A DNA stretch of 64,000 bases from Streptomyces roseifaciens (GCF_001445655.1 NZ_LNBE01000004.1:1488001-1552000), one strand, 5' to 3'. Positions 1 to 12,878 are shown, counted from the first letter of the stretch. Notes: a model not told the origin generated them from the letters alone. Numbers and translations are program-made.

Positions 1-666
1 ACGGACGCCGACCAGAACCAGATCGCCACCTTCTACGCCGGCGCCATGGCCGAGGCCCGCGAGATCGACCTGGCCGGGGTGGCCCGGCGCGCCGGCCGGC
101 TCGACCTCGCCCTCGTCGGCGCGGACGACCCGGCCGCCATGCTCCGGCACACGGCCGCCGCCGACCGCCTGGGCGTCGCGGTCGCGGCCGACCCGTCCCA
201 GCAGCTGGCCCGGCTCGACGCGGACCAGACCCGCTCCCTCGTGGACGGCGCCCGCTTCCTGTTCACCAACGAGTACGAGGCCGCGCTGCTCAAGGAGCGG
301 ACAGGCTGGACCGCGCAGGAGGTGCTGGGCCGCGTCGGCATGTGGATCACCACGCTCGGGGCCGACGGCGCGGTCCTCGCCCGGGCCGGCGAGGACCCCG
401 TGCCCGTTCCCGCGGTCCCGGCGGGCGAGATCGCCGACCCGACGGGCGCGGGGGACGCGTTCCGCTCCGGGTTCCTCGCCGGAACCGCCTGGGGCTGGAC
501 GGCCGAACGGGCCGCCCAGCTCGGCTGCACCCTGGCCACCACCGTCCTGGAGTCCACCGGCACCCAGGAGTACAAGCTCGTGCCCGCGGAGCTCGTGGGC
601 CGCGCCGCCGACGCCTACGGGCCGGCCGCGGCCGCCGACCTGGAGCTGCGGCTGACGGGGGTGTGA
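1..666 (+). CDS. PfkB-family carbohydrate/nucleoside kinase, 5'-truncated by the window edge
   Basis: The reading frame is open from base 1 to a TGA at 664-666, so only the C-terminal 221 residues are visible. The fragment has the PfkB (ribokinase-like) hallmark DPTGAGDAF encoded near nt 436-460. This is the anion-hole and catalytic-Asp signature of kinases that phosphorylate sugars or nucleosides with ATP. Upstream, FTNEYEAALL fits the family's N-x-x-E region. The substrate cannot be told from this part; an adenosine- or ribokinase-like role is an inference. It converges on the flavodoxin-fold gene across a strong hairpin. Confidence 0.88.
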   Translation, partial: TDADQNQIATFYAGAMAEAREIDLAGVARRAGRLDLALVGADDPAAMLRHTAAADRLGVAVAADPSQQLARLDADQTRSLVDGARFLFTNEYEAALLKERTGWTAQEVLGRVGMWITTLGADGAVLARAGEDPVPVPAVPAGEIADPTGAGDAFRSGFLAGTAWGWTAERAAQLGCTLATTVLESTGTQEYKLVPAELVGRAADAYGPAAAADLELRLTGV

Positions 667-667
667 G

Positions 668-713
668 AAAGGCTCTCCGGCCCGCGCGACGTGCGCGGGC
701 CGGAGAGCCTTTT
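668..713. terminator. Bidirectional intrinsic terminator
   Basis: A near-perfect 20-bp stem (arms at about 668-687 and 693-712) with a 5-base loop is flanked by AAA on the left and TTTT on the right. It lies between the convergent PfkB and flavodoxin-fold genes and can serve both strands. Confidence 0.85.
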
Positions 714-776
714 CCGTGTGAGGGCCCGCCCGGCCGCCGGGCAACCGTCCGGCCGCCGGGCAGCCCTCCGGCGGGC

Positions 777-1367
777 TCAGGCCGCCTCGGCCCGGTCCCG
801 CTCCGCACCGTCCGCGAAGAACGCCGCCGCCTCGTCGAGCGCGTCCTGGTCGTCGTTCACCTGGCCCGGCCGCGTGCCGCTGCCGAGCAGGACGCCGCCG
901 AAGTCCATGCCCATGAACTCGGCGGTGAGCCGCAGCGAGCCGACGAGCGGCTCGGCGACCCTGCGGTCCCGGGTGGCGTGCACGGCGACGCCGTACAGCC
1001 TCCGGCCGCCCATGCCGGCGCGGAAGTCGGCGCCGGGCACGCGCAGCCACCCGGACCAGTGGTCCAGGTAGAGCTTGGCGGGCGTCGCCAGGCTGTACCA
1101 GTAGACGGGGGAGACGATGACGAGGTCCGTGGCGGACAGGGTCGCGTCCAGCAGCATCCGGGCGTTCCCGGTCGGCTGCGGGTACCCCCCGTCGCCCTCG
1201 TGGCGCAGGTCCTCGAAGGGGTCGAGCGGGTGATCGGTGAGCCGTATCCACTGCTGCTCGACCGAGGCGGGCAGCGCCTCGGCCGCCTTCCTCGCCAGTT
1301 GCTCGGAGTTGCCGGACACCCCGGGCGTCCTCGAACTGGCCAGCAGGAAGAGGAATTTACGTGACAA
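777..1367 (-). CDS. NAD(P)H-dependent FMN reductase-like flavodoxin-fold protein
   Basis: 196 residues with a flavodoxin/NADPH-dependent FMN reductase fold. The N-terminal beta strand FLFLLASSR is followed by a phosphate-binding segment GNSEQLAR, and SPVYWYSLATPAKLYLDHW is the typical second flavin-contacting motif. The predicted role is cytoplasmic flavin-dependent reduction of quinones or similar acceptors; the substrate is unknown. The start chosen is TTG at 1367, preceded by GAGAGG about 7 bases upstream. It overlaps the end of the PPTase-like gene by 11 bp, so the two are probably translationally coupled. It is the last gene of the leftward peptide cluster. Confidence 0.85.
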   Translation of the reverse strand: MSRKFLFLLASSRTPGVSGNSEQLARKAAEALPASVEQQWIRLTDHPLDPFEDLRHEGDGGYPQPTGNARMLLDATLSATDLVIVSPVYWYSLATPAKLYLDHWSGWLRVPGADFRAGMGGRRLYGVAVHATRDRRVAEPLVGSLRLTAEFMGMDFGGVLLGSGTRPGQVNDDQDALDEAAAFFADGAERDRAEAA

Positions 1368-1989
1368 CGGGCACCTCTCTCAGAAGGAGGGACGGCCCGC
1401 CGGTCCGGCGGTGCCGGCCGGAACAGGCGACGGCGGCGACGGCGGAGTCCGGCGTCGGCACGTCGTGCACCGAGAAAGTACCCGACAACCCCTGCACCGC
1501 AGTGGTGCGCTCGGCGCCGGAGAGCCTGGCCAGCGCCTTCCGCCGGACCCGCTCCCGGGCCGACGCCGCGGACGCGGGGCCCTCGACCCGCTCAAGCGCC
1601 AGACAGAGCCGGATCCCGGCGGAGAGCCCGAGCACCCAGGCGTCCGCGGACCAGACGAGGTCCAGGACCAGGGGCGTCCCGCACGGCCCCGCGCCGGCCG
1701 CCGGCGCGTCCCCCTGCAGGCCCCGCCCCGCGGACATCCACATCCCGGCGGACATGTCGATCGTCTCCGGTGCGGCCCCCACCAGGTCGGCCAGTACGCG
1801 CCGCGCACCGGCCCGGGCCGCCGCGAAGCCGCGGCGCTCCGCCGGGCGCGTGATGCGTGCGCACCGGATCTTCTCCTCGCGCGACAGCAGCGCGATGTCA
1901 CCGATCGCGTCCGCGTGGCGCCCGCCCGGGCGGCCCGCGTCGCAGAACCACACGTGCACTTCGTCCCTCGCGGGGAGTGTGCGACTCAC
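1357..1989 (-). CDS. 4'-phosphopantetheinyl transferase-like protein, apparently inactive
   Basis: 210 residues. The N-terminus (VHVWFCDAG, then LSREEKIRCARI with AERRGFAAARAGARRVLA) matches Sfp-type phosphopantetheinyl transferases, which normally load CoA-derived arms onto carrier proteins. The expected active site is eroded: the usual S-H-S segment reads LVWSAD (111-116), the metal-binding G-x-D-x-E reads LCLALE (128-133) with Asp replaced by Ala, and the W-x-x-K-E-A helix reads RRKALAR (149-155) without its Glu. The region between the last two motifs is also shortened. The start is GTG 1989 with AGGAGG 4 bases upstream. It overlaps the next gene, and the small peptide gene lies upstream on the same strand. 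It may be a carrier-protein binder or a decaying enzyme. Confidence 0.7.
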   Translation of the reverse strand: MSRTLPARDEVHVWFCDAGRPGGRHADAIGDIALLSREEKIRCARITRPAERRGFAAARAGARRVLADLVGAAPETIDMSAGMWMSAGRGLQGDAPAAGAGPCGTPLVLDLVWSADAWVLGLSAGIRLCLALERVEGPASAASARERVRRKALARLSGAERTTAVQGLSGTFSVHDVPTPDSAVAAVACSGRHRRTGGPSLLLREVPVVT

Positions 1990-2225
1990 AGTGCCTCCTC
2001 CCGCCCCGTCCGGCGAAGCCGAGAAGCGGAGCCGGTTACTCAAAGAGCAGAGACGGTTACCTGCCGACGAATCCCATTCCTTTTCGGAAAGGCCACCGGT
2101 AGGGTCTGTGAAGGCCGAAAGAACGGTCGACGGGGGAGGGACGTCAGATCAGATGACCGGGACAGCCCTGCGGATTTCCATGAATGGAATGTTTCCGCAG
2201 TACGAAGCCGCCCCGAACACCGGGC

Positions 2226-2351
2226 CTACCAGGGCTGACTCTGCCAGATGATGTCGTCGGTGCCGTCCTGGCCTGCCATGGAGCCTCCCCCGAGCCCCCC
2301 GGCAATGCCGACCGCGGCCATGAATGCAGAAATAGCAAAATTAAACTTCAC
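2226..2351 (-). CDS. Putative 41-residue secreted or modified peptide
   Basis: A short frame from GTG 2351 to TAG, with a G-rich ribosome-binding stretch (GGGGGGA) about 6-11 bases upstream. The product begins with Lys and a hydrophobic Ala/Gly-rich stretch (FAISAFMAAVGIAGGLGGG, residues 5-23) and ends in a polar acidic tail with two Trp (GTDDIIWQSQPW). The first codons are A/T-ending (TTT, AAT, GCT, ATT, TCT), unusual for this genome but common at highly expressed starts. It is upstream of the PPTase-like and reductase genes on the same strand and divergent from a LuxR-type regulator. This suggests a signal or precursor peptide. No family was recognised; the coding call rests on composition, RBS and context. 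Confidence 0.5.
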   Translation of the reverse strand: MKFNFAISAFMAAVGIAGGLGGGSMAGQDGTDDIIWQSQPW

Positions 2352-2431
2352 GCCGGATCCCCCCGGTTATGCAGTGGCGTTCCGGATGCCACTTCCCGTT
2401 ACCCCCACGGTGCCCCGGAAACCGGACCGGG

Positions 2432-2452
2432 CGCCATAAGCGCCCTATGGCG
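2432..2452. promoter_or_regulatory. Perfect inverted repeat, candidate operator of the divergent regulator
   Basis: CGCCATA and TATGGCG form a perfect 7-bp inverted repeat with a 7-bp spacer. It lies 56 bp upstream of the LuxR-type regulator and 81 bp upstream of the peptide gene start on the other strand. The position suits a dimeric regulator controlling both directions. Which protein binds it is inferred. Confidence 0.5.
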
Positions 2453-2507
2453 AGAAGTCGTCAGCGAGTTCTCTTCACCCTCCACCGAGCCGACGATTGA
2501 GAAGAAA

Positions 2508-3560
2508 ATGGACAAAATCGCTACAGAGGCGCCCCTCTCGCCTCTCGGTGACCTCCATGTACTGCTCTACCGCATGGCCCTCGAGCACGGCCGCCTCCGG
2601 CCGCGGGACGCTGCGCTCCACCTGGACGTGCCCGGAGCCGAGATCTGTGCCGCGGTGGACGAACTCTCCCGGCTGCACCTGCTCCACCCCGCCGAGGACG
2701 GCCCGGACGCGGCCCGGCCCGCAGGGTCGGCGGCCTGCGACAGCGACACCGCGTACGCCCCCCGCAGCCCCGACGTCGCCGTCACCCACGTCACCGGTCC
2801 GATCGAGTCGCAGATCCAGCAACTCCACCGCGAGTCCGAGCGGATGAGCAGTCACGTGATGGCGATGAAGCCGGTCTTCGAGGAGTCCTGGCACGGCCAC
2901 TTCACCCGGACCCCCATCGAGTACCTGACCACCCTCGACGCCGTCCGCGCCGCCCTCGCGCGCCTGTCCGCCGCCGCCCGCGTCGAAGTCGCCGCCGCCC
3001 ACCCCGACCTGCCCGCCCCCGCGACCCTGGAGGAGGGCCTGCAGCGCACCACCGAGGCGATCGGCCGCGGCGTGCTCCTGCGGACCGTCTACCCCCACTC
3101 GGTGCTCTCCCACGCCTACATGCGCCAGCATCTGAGCCGGATGGTGGCGCTCGGCGCCCGGGTCCGCACCACGGCCCACATGCCCGACCGGGTCCTCTTC
3201 TTCGACGCCACCACCGCCGTCCTCGCCGACCACAGCAGCTCATCCGAGGACGGCAAGGGCGCGCTCGCCGTCCGGGACCCCTCGCTCGTGCGCTTCCTCT
3301 ACCGCTCCTGGGAGAGCGTCTGGGAGTCCGCGCGGCCGTTCACCGGGGAGGCCGACGACGGCTCCGCCAAGGACGAACTGCGCAGCTCCGTCCTCGAACT
3401 CCTGGAGTCCGGGATGAAGGACGAGATGGCGGCCCGCAGGCTCGCGATGTCCGTCACCACCTACCGGCGGCACGTCACCGAGCTGCTCACCGAGCTCGGC
3501 GCACAGAGCCGTTTCCAGGCGGGAAGCTACGCCCGCCGCGCCGGCCTACTGAACGGCTGA
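2508..3560 (+). CDS. LuxR-type HTH regulator with TrmB-like N-terminal domain
   Basis: 350 residues. The N-terminal segment (about 10-60, GDLHVLLYRMALEHGRL then LHLDVPGAEICAAVDELSRL) looks like a TrmB/winged-helix domain. The middle (about 100-280) is an effector-type region of unknown ligand. The C-terminal 60 residues (MKDEMAARRLAMSVTTYRRH, then LLTELGAQSRFQAGSYA) are a LuxR/NarL-type DNA-binding HTH. The frame is open further upstream, but ATG 2508 with GAGAAG just ahead is where homology-like sequence begins. It diverges from the peptide/PPTase-like/reductase cluster and probably controls it; the 2432-2452 repeat lies between them. Confidence 0.82.
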   Translation: MDKIATEAPLSPLGDLHVLLYRMALEHGRLRPRDAALHLDVPGAEICAAVDELSRLHLLHPAEDGPDAARPAGSAACDSDTAYAPRSPDVAVTHVTGPIESQIQQLHRESERMSSHVMAMKPVFEESWHGHFTRTPIEYLTTLDAVRAALARLSAAARVEVAAAHPDLPAPATLEEGLQRTTEAIGRGVLLRTVYPHSVLSHAYMRQHLSRMVALGARVRTTAHMPDRVLFFDATTAVLADHSSSSEDGKGALAVRDPSLVRFLYRSWESVWESARPFTGEADDGSAKDELRSSVLELLESGMKDEMAARRLAMSVTTYRRHVTELLTELGAQSRFQAGSYARRAGLLNG

Positions 3561-3601
3561 CGTGTGGCACATGCCCGCGGCACTGCCCGGCGCCACCCAT
3601 G

Positions 3602-3645
3602 AAAAAATCCCCTCCGCCCCGCGTTTCCGCAGGTCAGAGGGGATT
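3602..3645 (-). terminator. Intrinsic terminator downstream of tRNA-Ala
   Basis: AATCCCCTC (3606-3614) pairs with GAGGGGATT (3637-3645), and on the minus strand the hairpin is followed by a T-run (AAAAAA at 3602-3607 on the plus strand). It ends tRNA-Ala transcription and may also stop the regulator gene from the other side. Confidence 0.8.
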
Positions 3646-3650
3646 GTTTG

Positions 3651-3723
3651 TGGAGCCTAGGGGAGTCGAACCCCTGACATCTGCCATGCAAAGACAGCGC
3701 TCTACCAACTGAGCTAAGGCCCC
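3651..3723 (-). tRNA. tRNA-Ala (anticodon TGC)
   Basis: A 73-nt cloverleaf on the minus strand. Acceptor GGGGCCT pairs with AGGCTCC (one G-U), the D arm contains TAGCTCAGTTGGTAGAGC, the anticodon loop CTTTGCATG gives TGC, and the T arm is AGGGGTTCGACTCCCCT. The discriminator is A and no CCA is encoded, which is common in this group. Confidence 0.95.
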
Positions 3724-3841
3724 GTCGCCGACCAGACTACCCGGTGCCCGCGCTCTTTTCCGACCGGGTATCGCCGGGGCCCAGCACTCTCCGTAGGATG
3801 CACCGCAAGATTCGCTGCAGCGAAGCGAAGGGGAGAGCGAG

Positions 3842-4387
3842 ATGGACGCAGCACAGCAGGAAGCCACCGCGCGCGCACGGGAGCTGCAGCGGAGCTGGTA
3901 CGGAGAGCCTCTGGGGGCGCTCTTCCGCCGTCTCATCGACGACCTCGGCCTCAATCAGGCCCGCCTCGCCTCCGTGCTCGGCCTGTCGGCGCCGATGCTC
4001 TCGCAGCTGATGAGCGGCCAGCGCGCGAAGATCGGCAACCCCGCGGTGGTCCAGCGGGTCCAGGCCCTGCAGGAGCTCTCCAGCCAGGTCGCGGACGGCA
4101 CCGTGAGCGCCGCGGAGGCCGCGGACCGGATGGAGGAGGTCAAGAAGAGCTCGGGCGGCTCCGTCCTCAACTCCACGCAGACGACGGCCAGCAGCGGTGC
4201 GCCGACCGTCCGCCGGGTGGTCCGCGAGATCCAGTCGCTGCTGCGCTCCGTGGCCGGCGCGGGCGACATCATCGAGGCCGCGCAGAGCCTCGCCCCCACC
4301 CACCCCGAACTGGCCGAATTCCTGCGGGTGTACGGCGCGGGGCGGACCGCCGAGGCGGTCGCGCACTACGAGGCCCACCAGAGCTGA
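3842..4387 (+). CDS. XRE-like helix-turn-helix DNA-binding protein
   Basis: 181 residues. Residues about 36-68 form a Cro/CI-type HTH (GLNQARLASVLGLSAPMLSQ then LMSGQRAKIGNP). The C-terminal half is helical (VRRVVREIQSLLRSVAGAGD, then LAEFLRVYGAGRTAEAVAHY) and may mediate dimerisation or partner binding. ATG 3842 follows GGGGAGAGCGAG. The kinase gene starts 13 bp after the stop, so the pair is likely one operon and this protein could be a kinase target or output. The target genes are unknown. Confidence 0.88.
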   Translation: MDAAQQEATARARELQRSWYGEPLGALFRRLIDDLGLNQARLASVLGLSAPMLSQLMSGQRAKIGNPAVVQRVQALQELSSQVADGTVSAAEAADRMEEVKKSSGGSVLNSTQTTASSGAPTVRRVVREIQSLLRSVAGAGDIIEAAQSLAPTHPELAEFLRVYGAGRTAEAVAHYEAHQS

Positions 4388-4400
4388 CCGCGCGCACGCG

Positions 4401-5543
4401 ATGGGTGAGCTCTTCGCCGGGCGGTACGAGCTGGTGGACCCGATCGGCCGGGGCGGGGTGGGGGCCGTCTGGCGGGCCTGGGACCGGCGCCGCCGCCGCT
4501 ACGTGGCGGCCAAGGTCCTCCAGCAGAGCGACGCCCACACCCTGCTGAGGTTCGTCCGCGAGCAGGGGTTACGGATCGACCACCCCCACGTGGTCGCACC
4601 GATGAGCTGGGCGGCCGACGACGACAAGGTGCTGTTCACCATGGACGTGGTGAGCGGCGGCTCCCTCGCCCATCTCATCGGCGACTACGGGCCCTTGCCG
4701 CCGCACTACGCGTGCGTCCTGCTGGACCAGCTGCTCTCCGGCCTCGCCGCGGTGCACGCGGAGGGCGTGGTGCACCGGGACATCAAGCCCGCCAACGTCC
4801 TCCTGGAGGCCACCGGCACCGGCCGGCCCCACGTGCGGCTCTCCGACTTCGGCATCGCCATGCGCAAGGGCGAACCGCGCCTCACCGACGCCAACTACGT
4901 GATGGGCACCCCCGGTTATTTCGCCCCGGAGCAAATGCTGGGCGAAGAGCCCGATTTCCCGGCCGACCTCTATGCCGTCGGCCTGACGGCGCTGTACCTC
5001 CTCACGGGCCGCAAGCCCGACGCCGAGGCGCTCATGGAGCGCTTCGCAGAGCACGGCACGCCCTGCGCCCCGGAAGAGGTCCCCGAGCCCCTCTGGCAGG
5101 TCATTGCGGGCCTCCTGCAGCCCGAGCCGGGGCTGCGCTTCCGTACGGCCACAGGGGCGCGCAAGGCGCTCGCCGCGGCCGTGGAGATGATGGACGGCCC
5201 CGCCGCGGCCGAGGAGCCCATCGAGGTCTTCGACCAGCTCGGCCCGCTGCCCGCGGGGTTCGGCCCGGAGGGCCCGGCGCACGCGCCCGCCCCGGTGGCC
5301 CCGCCCCTGCCGGCCTACCCGCCCCCTGCGCCGTTCCAGCTGCCGCAGCTGCCGGCGCAGCTCCCTCCGGCTCAGCTTGCGCCGGCGCAGCTCCCGCCAC
5401 CGGCCACGCGCGCGTACACGGCGGTGCGGCCCGTACGGCACCGGATCCGGCAGCCCGGACCGCCCGCGAAGGTGGCCGTGCCGGTGCTGATCGTGGCGCT
5501 GATCTGCCTGGGGATCGGCATCTGGGCCCTCAGCGCCGCCTAG
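4401..5543 (+). CDS. Membrane-anchored Hanks-type Ser/Thr protein kinase with a TTA codon
   Basis: 380 residues. The kinase domain occupies about 8-270 with Gly-loop GRGGVG (16-21), ATP Lys in VAAK (K38), catalytic loop HRDIKPAN (125-132), DFG (149-151) and APE in the activation segment, so it should be active. A Pro-rich linker (about 280-350, several LPPAQL/LPAQL-like repeats) leads to one C-terminal transmembrane helix (VAVPVLIVALICLGIGIWAL), leaving almost nothing outside. Unlike PASTA kinases there is no extracellular sensor. Codon 57 (4569-4571) is TTA, the rare Leu codon read by bldA tRNA in Streptomyces, so translation may be tied to development. It is paired with the upstream XRE gene. 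Confidence 0.93.
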   Translation: MGELFAGRYELVDPIGRGGVGAVWRAWDRRRRRYVAAKVLQQSDAHTLLRFVREQGLRIDHPHVVAPMSWAADDDKVLFTMDVVSGGSLAHLIGDYGPLPPHYACVLLDQLLSGLAAVHAEGVVHRDIKPANVLLEATGTGRPHVRLSDFGIAMRKGEPRLTDANYVMGTPGYFAPEQMLGEEPDFPADLYAVGLTALYLLTGRKPDAEALMERFAEHGTPCAPEEVPEPLWQVIAGLLQPEPGLRFRTATGARKALAAAVEMMDGPAAAEEPIEVFDQLGPLPAGFGPEGPAHAPAPVAPPLPAYPPPAPFQLPQLPAQLPPAQLAPAQLPPPATRAYTAVRPVRHRIRQPGPPAKVAVPVLIVALICLGIGIWALSAA

Positions 5544-5594
5544 ATTGCTTTCGCAACCCAATTATTTGCACTCGAAAAGTTGAGGCGTGGCCGA

Positions 5595-5631
5595 AAACAA
5601 CAGGGCCCCGGCCGTGTCGGCCGGGGCCCTG
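5595..5631 (-). terminator. Terminator hairpin downstream of the DLW-39 gene
   Basis: CAGGGCCCCGGCC (5601-5613) pairs perfectly with GGCCGGGGCCCTG (5619-5631) around a 5-base loop. On the minus strand it is followed by TTGTTTTC. It may also stop the kinase transcript from the plus side. Confidence 0.75.
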
Positions 5632-5649
5632 CTCAGGACTCGTTTTGTC

Positions 5650-5784
5650 TCACACACCCGAACCTGCGGGCACGGAGTCGGTCGCCTCCGTCCACAGGTC
5701 CTGCTCGGCGCGATCCGCCTGGATCTGGCGGTACACGAGGAGCCCGCCGATGGCGGCCAGTGCGACCAGGAGGAGCTTCTTCAC
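5650..5784 (-). CDS. DLW-39 family small membrane protein
   Basis: 44 residues starting at GTG 5784, with GAGG 7 bases upstream. It has one N-terminal hydrophobic segment (KKLLLVALAAIGGLLVY) followed by IQADRAEQDLWTEATDSV, which carries the DLW signature of the actinobacterial DLW-39 family found near gyrA. Its function is unknown. The frame is open further upstream, but the family begins at this Lys-rich start. Confidence 0.85.
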   Translation of the reverse strand: MKKLLLVALAAIGGLLVYRQIQADRAEQDLWTEATDSVPAGSGV

Positions 5785-5913
5785 CGCGCGACCTCGTCTT
5801 TCCTTGACGTAAGGGGACCTCTGGTGGCCGATGATACACACCGGCCGATACCGATCGGTGACCTGTGCGGCGTCCCGTCCGCGATCCGGCCGCGGGCCCA
5901 ACTGCCCGTCCTG

Positions 5914-5960
5914 CGAAAACAGATCGGCCCGGGCGGAGAAATCTCCGACCGGGCCGATCG
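5914..5960 (-). terminator. Intrinsic terminator downstream of tRNA-Ile
   Basis: GATCGGCCCGG (5922-5932) pairs with CCGGGCCGATC (5949-5959). On the minus strand the stem is followed by TGTTTTCGC, placing it just after tRNA-Ile. Confidence 0.75.
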
Positions 5961-5965
5961 TGCGG

Positions 5966-6039
5966 TGGGGCTAACAGGACTTGAACCTGTGGCCTCTTCC
6001 TTATCAGGGAAGCGCTCTAACCGTCTGAGCTATAGCCCC
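5966..6039 (-). tRNA. tRNA-Ile (anticodon GAT)
   Basis: A 74-nt cloverleaf on the minus strand. Acceptor GGGGCTA pairs with TAGCCCC, the D arm is TAGCTCAGACGGTTAGAGC, the anticodon loop CTGATAA gives GAT, and the T arm is ACAGGTTCAAGTCCTGT. The discriminator is A and no CCA is encoded. Confidence 0.95.
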
Positions 6040-6110
6040 GCGCGACACCGAAAGATTAGCGCACTCGGGGCCCAGTCCCAAAATCCTGTCGGACCGGGCC
6101 CCGGCCGGCG

Positions 6111-7166
6111 CTATTCGTCCTCGGCCAGCGTGAGCTCCACACCGCCCACGAAACCCGCCGAGAGGTTGTAGATGAAGGACCCCAGCGTGGCCAGCGCGGT
6201 GGCCAGGACCACGTTGATCACGGCGATGACCGACGTGAAGAGCAGGGTGTGCGGCAGCGACAGGAACGACTGCAGGTCGAAGCCGCCGCCGTCACTGGAG
6301 CTCGTGGCGTCGCTGATGGTGCCGCCGACGGTCGAGAAGACGCCCATGGCGTCCATGACCGTCCACAGCACCGCCGACGCCACGATCGTGCACACGCCCA
6401 GCGCGATCGACAGCAGGAAGCTGACCTTCATCACCGACCACGGATCGGCCTTGGCCACCCGCAGCCGTGCCGTACGCGTACGCGGCTCCGGACGGCCCGC
6501 GGGACGCGGAGCGGCGCCTGCCGCACCACCGGTGCGTGCGGCGCCCTGCGGGGCCGCGGGACGCGGGACGGAGCCCGCCGCCCCACCGGGCTTCCCGGCC
6601 CCCTGCGGGGCCGCCTGGGGCGCCTGGGAGCCCTTGGCGGGGGCGCCCTTCTTCAGGGCGCCCGCAGGGGCCTTGGAACCGTCCTGGCCGGGGATCCGGG
6701 GCGGAGCCTTGACGGCGTTCCGCGGGTCGGCCGAAGCGGCCTTCGCCGAACCCTTCGCCACGGGCTTGCCCCCGTTGTCCCCGGCCTTCGCGCTCTCAGC
6801 CTCGTCTGCCACGGATGCAGCCTTCCCGGCCTCGGCGGCCTTCACGTCTGCGGACTGCGCAGCCTTGGAGCTCGCGGCCTTACCGGCCTTCGCCGCCTTC
6901 GCGGCCTTCGCCGCCTCGGCAGGCTTCCCGGCGTCGCCGGATCCGGCGGCCTCCCCGTCCGGCTCGGCGCCGACGGAACCGGCCGGCGGCTCGTACGCCT
7001 TCGGCGGGTGGTACGGCTCCGGCTTGCGGGTGTCCGTCAACGTCCCCCCTCGGGAGTCGGCGTCCGCGCCGGAGCCACGGGCGCCGGCCTCATCGGTAGC
7101 AGGTGCGGCGGTAGTGCTGCGCTCGGCACCTGCACCGCTTGCCGCGGCGCCCGTGGCTCGACTCAC
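6111..7166 (-). CDS. DUF3566 transmembrane protein with long Ala/Lys-rich N-terminus
   Basis: 351 residues. About 230 N-terminal residues are low-complexity (repeated AAKAAKAAKAGKAA-type and Pro/Gly blocks), predicted disordered and cytoplasmic. The C-terminal 115 residues are the conserved DUF3566 domain with two membrane segments (VSFLLSIALGVCTIVASAVL and LFTSVIAVINVVLATALATL). The GTG start is 3 bp after the gyrA stop with GAGGAG inside the gyrA end, so it is co-transcribed with gyrA. The gyrA-DUF3566 pairing is conserved in Actinobacteria (Rv0007-like proteins). The biochemical role is unknown. Confidence 0.88.
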   Translation of the reverse strand: MSRATGAAASGAGAERSTTAAPATDEAGARGSGADADSRGGTLTDTRKPEPYHPPKAYEPPAGSVGAEPDGEAAGSGDAGKPAEAAKAAKAAKAGKAASSKAAQSADVKAAEAGKAASVADEAESAKAGDNGGKPVAKGSAKAASADPRNAVKAPPRIPGQDGSKAPAGALKKGAPAKGSQAPQAAPQGAGKPGGAAGSVPRPAAPQGAARTGGAAGAAPRPAGRPEPRTRTARLRVAKADPWSVMKVSFLLSIALGVCTIVASAVLWTVMDAMGVFSTVGGTISDATSSSDGGGFDLQSFLSLPHTLLFTSVIAVINVVLATALATLGSFIYNLSAGFVGGVELTLAEDE

Positions 7167-7169
7167 GAC

Positions 7170-9800
<2,631 letters not shown>

Positions 9801-9852
9801 TGCTGTTCAAAGTCCTTTCGCGCTGCGGCTGTCTCGGGTTGGGCCGACAGGC

Positions 9853-12344
<2,492 letters not shown>

Positions 12345-12878
12345 TCAGCCGTACGTGTCGCCCGGACCCGTGCTGCCGGGAGCGCGCAGCGAACCGTAGC
12401 GGCGGCTCGGGCCGCCCGGGCCCAGCACCTTGATCGTCCGCACGGTGCCGTGGCCGAGGTCGTCGTTGAGCCGGGCCACCAGCTGGGGGGCCAGCAGGCG
12501 CAGCTGCGTCGCCCACGCCGTCGAGTCGCACTGCACCGTCAGGACGTGGGAGTCCTCGTCGAAGTTCTGCGGCATGCAGTGCAGGGCCAGCGCATCGCCC
12601 ACGATCTGCGGCCAGCGGCCCATCACCCCGCCCACCGCCGCGGGCTTCTCCCAGCCCCGCTCGGTGATCAGCCTGTTGATGGCGGCGCCCAGCGGCAGCG
12701 GGTCGCGGCCGTCGGCGCGCGCGCCGGAGCGCAGTACCCCGCCGCGGCGGACGTGCTTCTTCTGCTGGGCCGCGGCACCCCGCGCCTTCGCCTGCTCCTT
12801 GGCGGCGCGCAGCGCGACCCGCGCCAGGTCCACGCCGGACGGCTCGGGCGGCTTCGGCTGCTCGGAGGGCGTACTCAT
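12345..12878 (-). CDS. dciA: DciA-type (DUF721) helicase-loading protein
   Basis: 177 residues. The conserved DUF721 core is at about 60-150 ([20 protein letters not shown], then [13 protein letters not shown] and [16 protein letters not shown]). DciA proteins load or assist the replicative helicase DnaB in bacteria lacking DnaC/DnaI. The N-terminal 60 residues are basic and probably disordered. ATG 12878 overlaps the recF stop by 4 bp (ATGA), showing translational coupling. Confidence 0.9.
   Translation of the reverse strand: MSTPSEQPKPPEPSGVDLARVALRAAKEQAKARGAAAQQKKHVRRGGVLRSGARADGRDPLPLGAAINRLITERGWEKPAAVGGVMGRWPQIVGDALALHCMPQNFDEDSHVLTVQCDSTAWATQLRLLAPQLVARLNDDLGHGTVRTIKVLGPGGPSRRYGSLRAPGSTGPGDTYG

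Noticed and set aside
1237..2251. Long plus-strand frames opposite the PPTase-like gene
   Set aside because: The minus-strand genes have RBS and family features; the plus frames are low-complexity shadows.
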